Source: Methylotenera sp. (GTDB lineage Bacteria > Pseudomonadota > Gammaproteobacteria > Burkholderiales > Methylophilaceae). Taken from it: a DNA stretch of 9,689 nt. The notes beneath the pieces were generated by a model. The model saw nothing but the letters and a program-made list of their open reading frames with translations. It was not told where the DNA came from and did not search any database. Position 1 is the stretch's first letter; every line of letters starts with the position of its first letter. Shown piece after piece: positions 7,686-9,689 of this stretch. The position numbers and the translations under genes are program-made. The stretch covers positions 1 to 9,689 of the forward strand of contig JACDEP010000009.1 of NCBI GenBank assembly GCA_013816325.1, given 5' to 3'.

Positions 7686-7769
7686 ATCAAATATACCCAA
7701 ACTAATTGGCATTTTGCGTTAACTAGAATTAGTTTGAAATGCGTGATTTAGTAGATAGTGATATTTGAT
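7686..7769. repeat. nested inverted repeats downstream of the LysR-type gene
   Basis: Outer arms ATCAAATAT (7686-7694) and ATATTTGAT (7761-7769) match perfectly over 9 bp. Inside them CAAACTAATT (7698-7707) pairs perfectly with AATTAGTTTG (7727-7736). The inner loop also contains GCATTT (7709-7714), which can pair with AAATGC (7737-7742), a possible pseudoknot. No T-run follows, so it is not a standard terminator. The rest of 7676-7811 shows no gene. Confidence 0.55.
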
Positions 7770-7811
7770 GGCTAGTTTAAAGACTGCTTTGGAGACCAAG
7801 CTGACATTAAC

Positions 7812-7837
7812 TATAGTAATTTTCGTACATTACTATA
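7812..7837. promoter_or_regulatory. perfect 9-bp palindrome, possible operator, in an AT-rich promoter-like region
   Basis: TATAGTAAT (7812-7820) and ATTACTATA (7829-7837) are exact inverted repeats separated by 8 bases, the size of a dimeric regulator site. TATACT (7834-7839), a 5 of 6 match to a -10 box, overlaps its right arm, without a convincing -35. The half-site core ATTAC also occurs in the dyad upstream of dabB. The next plausible gene downstream starts at 8052. Confidence 0.4.
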
Positions 7838-7894
7838 CTATTTTGTATATTTTATGCTTCTTAGGACTGCAAATTAGATTGGAAGGATTTATAG

Positions 7895-7951
7895 ATGGCG
7901 CAACTTCAAACGGTTAACATCACACTGTACAGCCAAAAGATTCGATCTTGA
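7895..7951 (+). CDS. possible 18-residue leader or remnant ORF
   Basis: ATG at 7895 follows a strong GGAAGGA (7881-7887) at 7-base spacing and encodes MAQLQTVNITLYSQKIRS before TGA at 7949-7951. The initiation signal is better than that of the larger gene 100 bases downstream. It may be a leader peptide, the start of a truncated gene, or chance. No family recognised. Confidence 0.25.
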   Translation: MAQLQTVNITLYSQKIRS

Positions 7952-8051
7952 AGGAGTCAACTACAGCCATAAAAGAGCAGTTCACTGAGAGCAGCTTGTG
8001 GCTAACCCTTACTCTTCATTGCTATCTGAGCAGACAAGTTATTGGATTTAA

Positions 8052-8585
8052 ATGAAAATCATTGTTTACATACTAGCCATTTTAATTAGCGTTGCATCAA
8101 TAAATGCAGATGCTTTAACAAAAACTTCGAGTAAAAAGAAGAGCAAGGTCAAATCTAAAAAAATAACTCAAGTAGATCCAGCATATGTCATTGAAATTGG
8201 TTATCCAACTATCACAATGGCGATCAATTCAGTTAAAGAACGAAAAGATTCTATTTTAAAAGCCAATAGCAAACCCTTCGGTTGGCAAGAGCGAACTGGT
8301 CCTTGGTATGTTGTTAAAGAAGGTAAATATATTGAATGGGCATTTACCGAAGGTGGGCATTATGCACACCCTAGTGTAGTTAAACGAATAATAGACGTCG
8401 GCTCTACAGATCACGTGACTGTGGATATGGCGTTTCGGTGTCAGGCTGCGGATAGAGCCGATTGTGATAAATTATTAAGTGAGTTTAAAGAAGTTAATAG
8501 ACTCATCTATAAAGTGTATCAAAAGAAATTTATCACAAGTCCAGATGGCGTGGCTGTATGGAATGGAGTTGATAGCTTAGAATAA
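8052..8585 (+). CDS. lysine-rich exported protein of unknown function
   Basis: The 177-residue product begins with a signal-peptide-like segment: MK, a hydrophobic core IIVYILAILISVASI, then NADA, suggesting cleavage near residue 21 and export to the periplasm. A strongly basic low-complexity linker follows (about 24-38, mostly Lys and Ser). The rest is a mixed, probably folded domain (about 42-170) with aromatic GWQERTGPWYVV at 77-88, and Cys130 and Cys138 that could form a disulfide. I recognise no family or catalytic motif. The only upstream match to a ribosome binding site is a weak TTGGA 6 bases before the ATG, but the start fits the signal peptide exactly. The frame is intact and codon use is AT-rich like dabA and dabB. 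It stands alone, the last gene before the second attachment-site copy. A role in carbon uptake cannot be claimed. Confidence 0.75.
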   Translation: MKIIVYILAILISVASINADALTKTSSKKKSKVKSKKITQVDPAYVIEIGYPTITMAINSVKERKDSILKANSKPFGWQERTGPWYVVKEGKYIEWAFTEGGHYAHPSVVKRIIDVGSTDHVTVDMAFRCQAADRADCDKLLSEFKEVNRLIYKVYQKKFITSPDGVAVWNGVDSLE

Positions 8586-8683
8586 ACCATCGGTTTTAAA
8601 AATATAAGATAAGCCAATTGAGAATAGCATGAACTCCTAAATGCTAAATGAATTCAATAAATTTATGTTACGTCTGACACTCA

Positions 8684-8854
8684 TCAAAAGATAAGTGGAA
8701 ACAACACTAACATAATTCCTAGTAACGAAATCAACCAGACAATAGTACGGATATAAGGCATTCCAAAACCATACAAGGGAGGTAAACAGCTCTTGCTATA
8801 AGATATAGATTGTTCCGATCTGACTGTATATTGAATAAAGCTGAGTAACGGCAG
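8684..8854 (-). other. open frame for a possible small membrane peptide or gene tail
   Basis: On the minus strand an open frame between TAA (upstream, about 8855-8857) and TGA (8684-8686) ends in a strongly hydrophobic stretch: IRTIVWLISLLGIMLVLFPL. Its only ATG (8761) would give 25 residues, essentially one membrane helix, with no good Shine-Dalgarno. The upstream part (SEQSISYSKSCLPPLYGFG) looks protein-like too, so it may be the C-terminal end of a lost membrane protein. No other gene candidate is seen in 8586-8917. Confidence 0.25.
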
Positions 8855-8917
8855 TTATACAACTGCAAATAGTGGAAATGTTTCAAAGAAATTTGCTTGA
8901 GTTCTAAGCTTTAGTTC

Positions 8918-8961
8918 TTGAAATCCGCGTGTCGGCAGTTCGATTCTGCCCACGACCACCA
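8918..8961 (+). other. tRNA-Phe 3'-half duplication (attachment-site copy, att)
   Basis: This matches tRNA-Phe bases 2060-2104, from the anticodon loop through CCA, with 4 substitutions and one missing A in the loop. The 5' half of a tRNA is absent: the sequence before 8918 is unrelated, so no tRNA can form. The T arm is GGCAG/CTGCC, still fully paired, whereas the intact gene has GACAG/CTGTC. Similarity continues downstream into a terminator and a 17-base block (9009-9025 against 2149-2165, 16 identical). Integration by a tyrosine recombinase into a tRNA 3' end leaves exactly this kind of displaced fragment, marking the right end of the island. Confidence 0.88.
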
Positions 8962-8969
8962 ATTTTGAT

Positions 8970-8994
8970 AGCTCACAGTGATGTGGGCTTTTTT
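8970..8994 (+). terminator. rho-independent terminator after the tRNA-Phe fragment
   Basis: AGCTCACA pairs with TGTGGGCT (8 bp, one G-T pair) around a GTGA loop and is followed by six T. It is a stronger form of the terminator after the intact tRNA-Phe, consistent with being the original tRNA terminator displaced with the 3' half. Confidence 0.8.
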
Positions 8995-9204
8995 CATTTC
9001 TAAGTTAACGTAGCCAAATCGTAACTCGACTTGAAATAATGGCTGTAAATTACCTTAATATTCTGTTTTTCTTATAAATAAAGGGATCTTTCATAAAGAA
9101 ATCGAGAAAGCCCGACTAGCCCAGAAATCCATAGTTGATTGCATAATCCAAACTGCCTCCAATAATTCTTGATTGAGGCTTCCATATGAACTGGCCACTG
9201 GGTA

Positions 9205-9223
9205 TTTAGATTAAAAATCTAAA
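9205..9223. repeat. short perfect hairpin, TTTAGATT / AATCTAAA
   Basis: An 8-bp perfect inverted repeat with a 3-base loop, without a T-run on either strand. The surroundings (9031-9292) are AT-rich and show no convincing gene. GATTAAAAATC followed by GTTAGATTC loosely recalls the anticodon loop and T loop of tRNA-Phe, but the stems of a cloverleaf are not there. Confidence 0.4.
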
Positions 9224-9343
9224 GTTAGATTCCAGCTAAGCTGTGTTGGTTAGCGCACAGAAAGCAGGGAGGTCATGGCATAAGATTAATAAGTATTTCG
9301 TTTAAGGCATAACAAGGATACGATTATTGCTGGCGCTGTCTTC

Positions 9344-9689
9344 ATGATGCTGGAAATGATTATGGTGGCTGTTTTTATGGGCGAGAGTCCTTGGGGGCCA
9401 CCGCGCATGATTGCCGCCATTGGCATGGGCAAGAGTGTTTTGCCCCCGCCAGCGACGTTTGATGCTGGCATCATGATGATGGCGATGCTGATTCACTTCG
9501 GGCTGGCGGTAATTCTAGCTTTCTTATTCGCGTTTATGGCTCGCGGACGTACCGTCGGCATGGCGACGATGATAGGTGCCGCATTTGGTCTAGTTTTGTA
9601 CTTGGTTAACTTCTATGGGATGACGGCGGTATTTCCGTGGTTTGCCATGGCGCGAAGTTGGATTGGAATTTTCACGCATGTTATGTATG
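9344..9689 (+). CDS. conserved-looking multi-spanning membrane protein, partial, runs off the window
   Basis: The frame is open from 9293 to the window edge and clearly coding: several hydrophobic helices (AVFMMLEMIMVAVFM; IMMMAMLIHFGLAVILAFLF; MIGAAFGLVLYLVNFYG) separated by loops with motifs such as GESPWGPPRMIAAI, LPPPATFDAG and FPWFAMARSW. These Pro/Trp-rich loops recall small uncharacterised proteobacterial membrane proteins, but I cannot name a family or function. The first in-frame ATG is 9344, inside the first helix. The coding-like sequence begins earlier (NKDTIIAGA from 9311), so the true start may be lost or unusual: a well-placed AAGGA precedes an ATT codon at 9323. GC content rises visibly compared with the spacer upstream. 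Probably native chromosome beyond the island end. Confidence 0.7.
   Translation, partial: MMLEMIMVAVFMGESPWGPPRMIAAIGMGKSVLPPPATFDAGIMMMAMLIHFGLAVILAFLFAFMARGRTVGMATMIGAAFGLVLYLVNFYGMTAVFPWFAMARSWIGIFTHVMY

Noticed and set aside
7952..8051. Frame running from about 7940 into the 8052 gene region (..KESTTAIKEQFTESS..)
   Set aside because: It is open for several dozen codons but has no acceptable start and ends at the TGA overlapping the ATG at 8052. Not enough to call a gene.
8918..8961. A second functional tRNA-Phe gene
   Set aside because: Only the anticodon loop to CCA is present. The acceptor 5' strand, D arm and 5' anticodon stem are missing, and the loop has lost a base.
9205..9223. 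Rho-independent terminator, or a third tRNA-Phe fragment
   Set aside because: The hairpin has no T-run on either strand, and the resemblance to tRNA-Phe is confined to short loop-like words without the stems.
1..9689. CRISPR array, insertion sequence or toxin-antitoxin pair
   Set aside because: No regularly spaced repeats, transposase motifs or paired small overlapping genes were seen on either strand.

Overview
The window reads as a stretch of a moderately AT-rich proteobacterial chromosome. The cobT/cobS pair, the tRNA-Phe gene with encoded CCA, the NhaR-like LysR regulator and the dabB-dabA pair together suggest a betaproteobacterium, perhaps of the Nitrosomonadales (Methylophilaceae or Gallionellaceae type). 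That placement is inference from protein flavour, not from any search.

Left part (1-1825, minus strand): cobT then cobS, two late steps of cobalamin nucleotide-loop assembly, 3 nt apart. The cobS frame meets a TAA where family members normally have a conserved Glu. The same frame then continues to the window edge with a typical CobS C-terminal helix, so cobS looks interrupted by a single nonsense codon or a sequence error.

Middle (about 2029-8961): a strong stable-RNA promoter drives an intact tRNA-Phe(GAA) followed by a terminator. Immediately downstream, on the opposite strand, lies a decayed tyrosine-recombinase integrase that still shows WHDLRHTW and RYAHLAPE motifs but is frameshifted, internally deleted and missing its N-terminal half. 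About 6.9 kb further on, the 3' half of a tRNA-Phe (anticodon loop to CCA) is repeated, together with a terminator. This is the usual footprint of an element integrated into a tRNA gene, so the interval is read as a relic genomic island. Its main cargo is dabB-dabA, the two-subunit energy-coupled inorganic-carbon (CO2/bicarbonate) accumulation complex, with a divergent NhaR-like LysR regulator that probably controls it. The 43-bp imperfect dyad just upstream of dabB also contains the dabB ribosome binding site. A lysine-rich exported protein of unknown function (8052-8585) follows, preceded by several inverted repeats.

Right part (8962-9689): the second terminator, about 300 bases of AT-rich sequence with no clear gene, then the beginning of a conserved-looking multi-spanning membrane protein that runs off the window and has no convincing start codon.

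The likely story is that a carbon-uptake module was delivered by a tRNA-Phe integrating element whose integrase then decayed, fixing the module next to the native cobalamin genes. No CRISPR array, insertion sequence or rRNA was seen.
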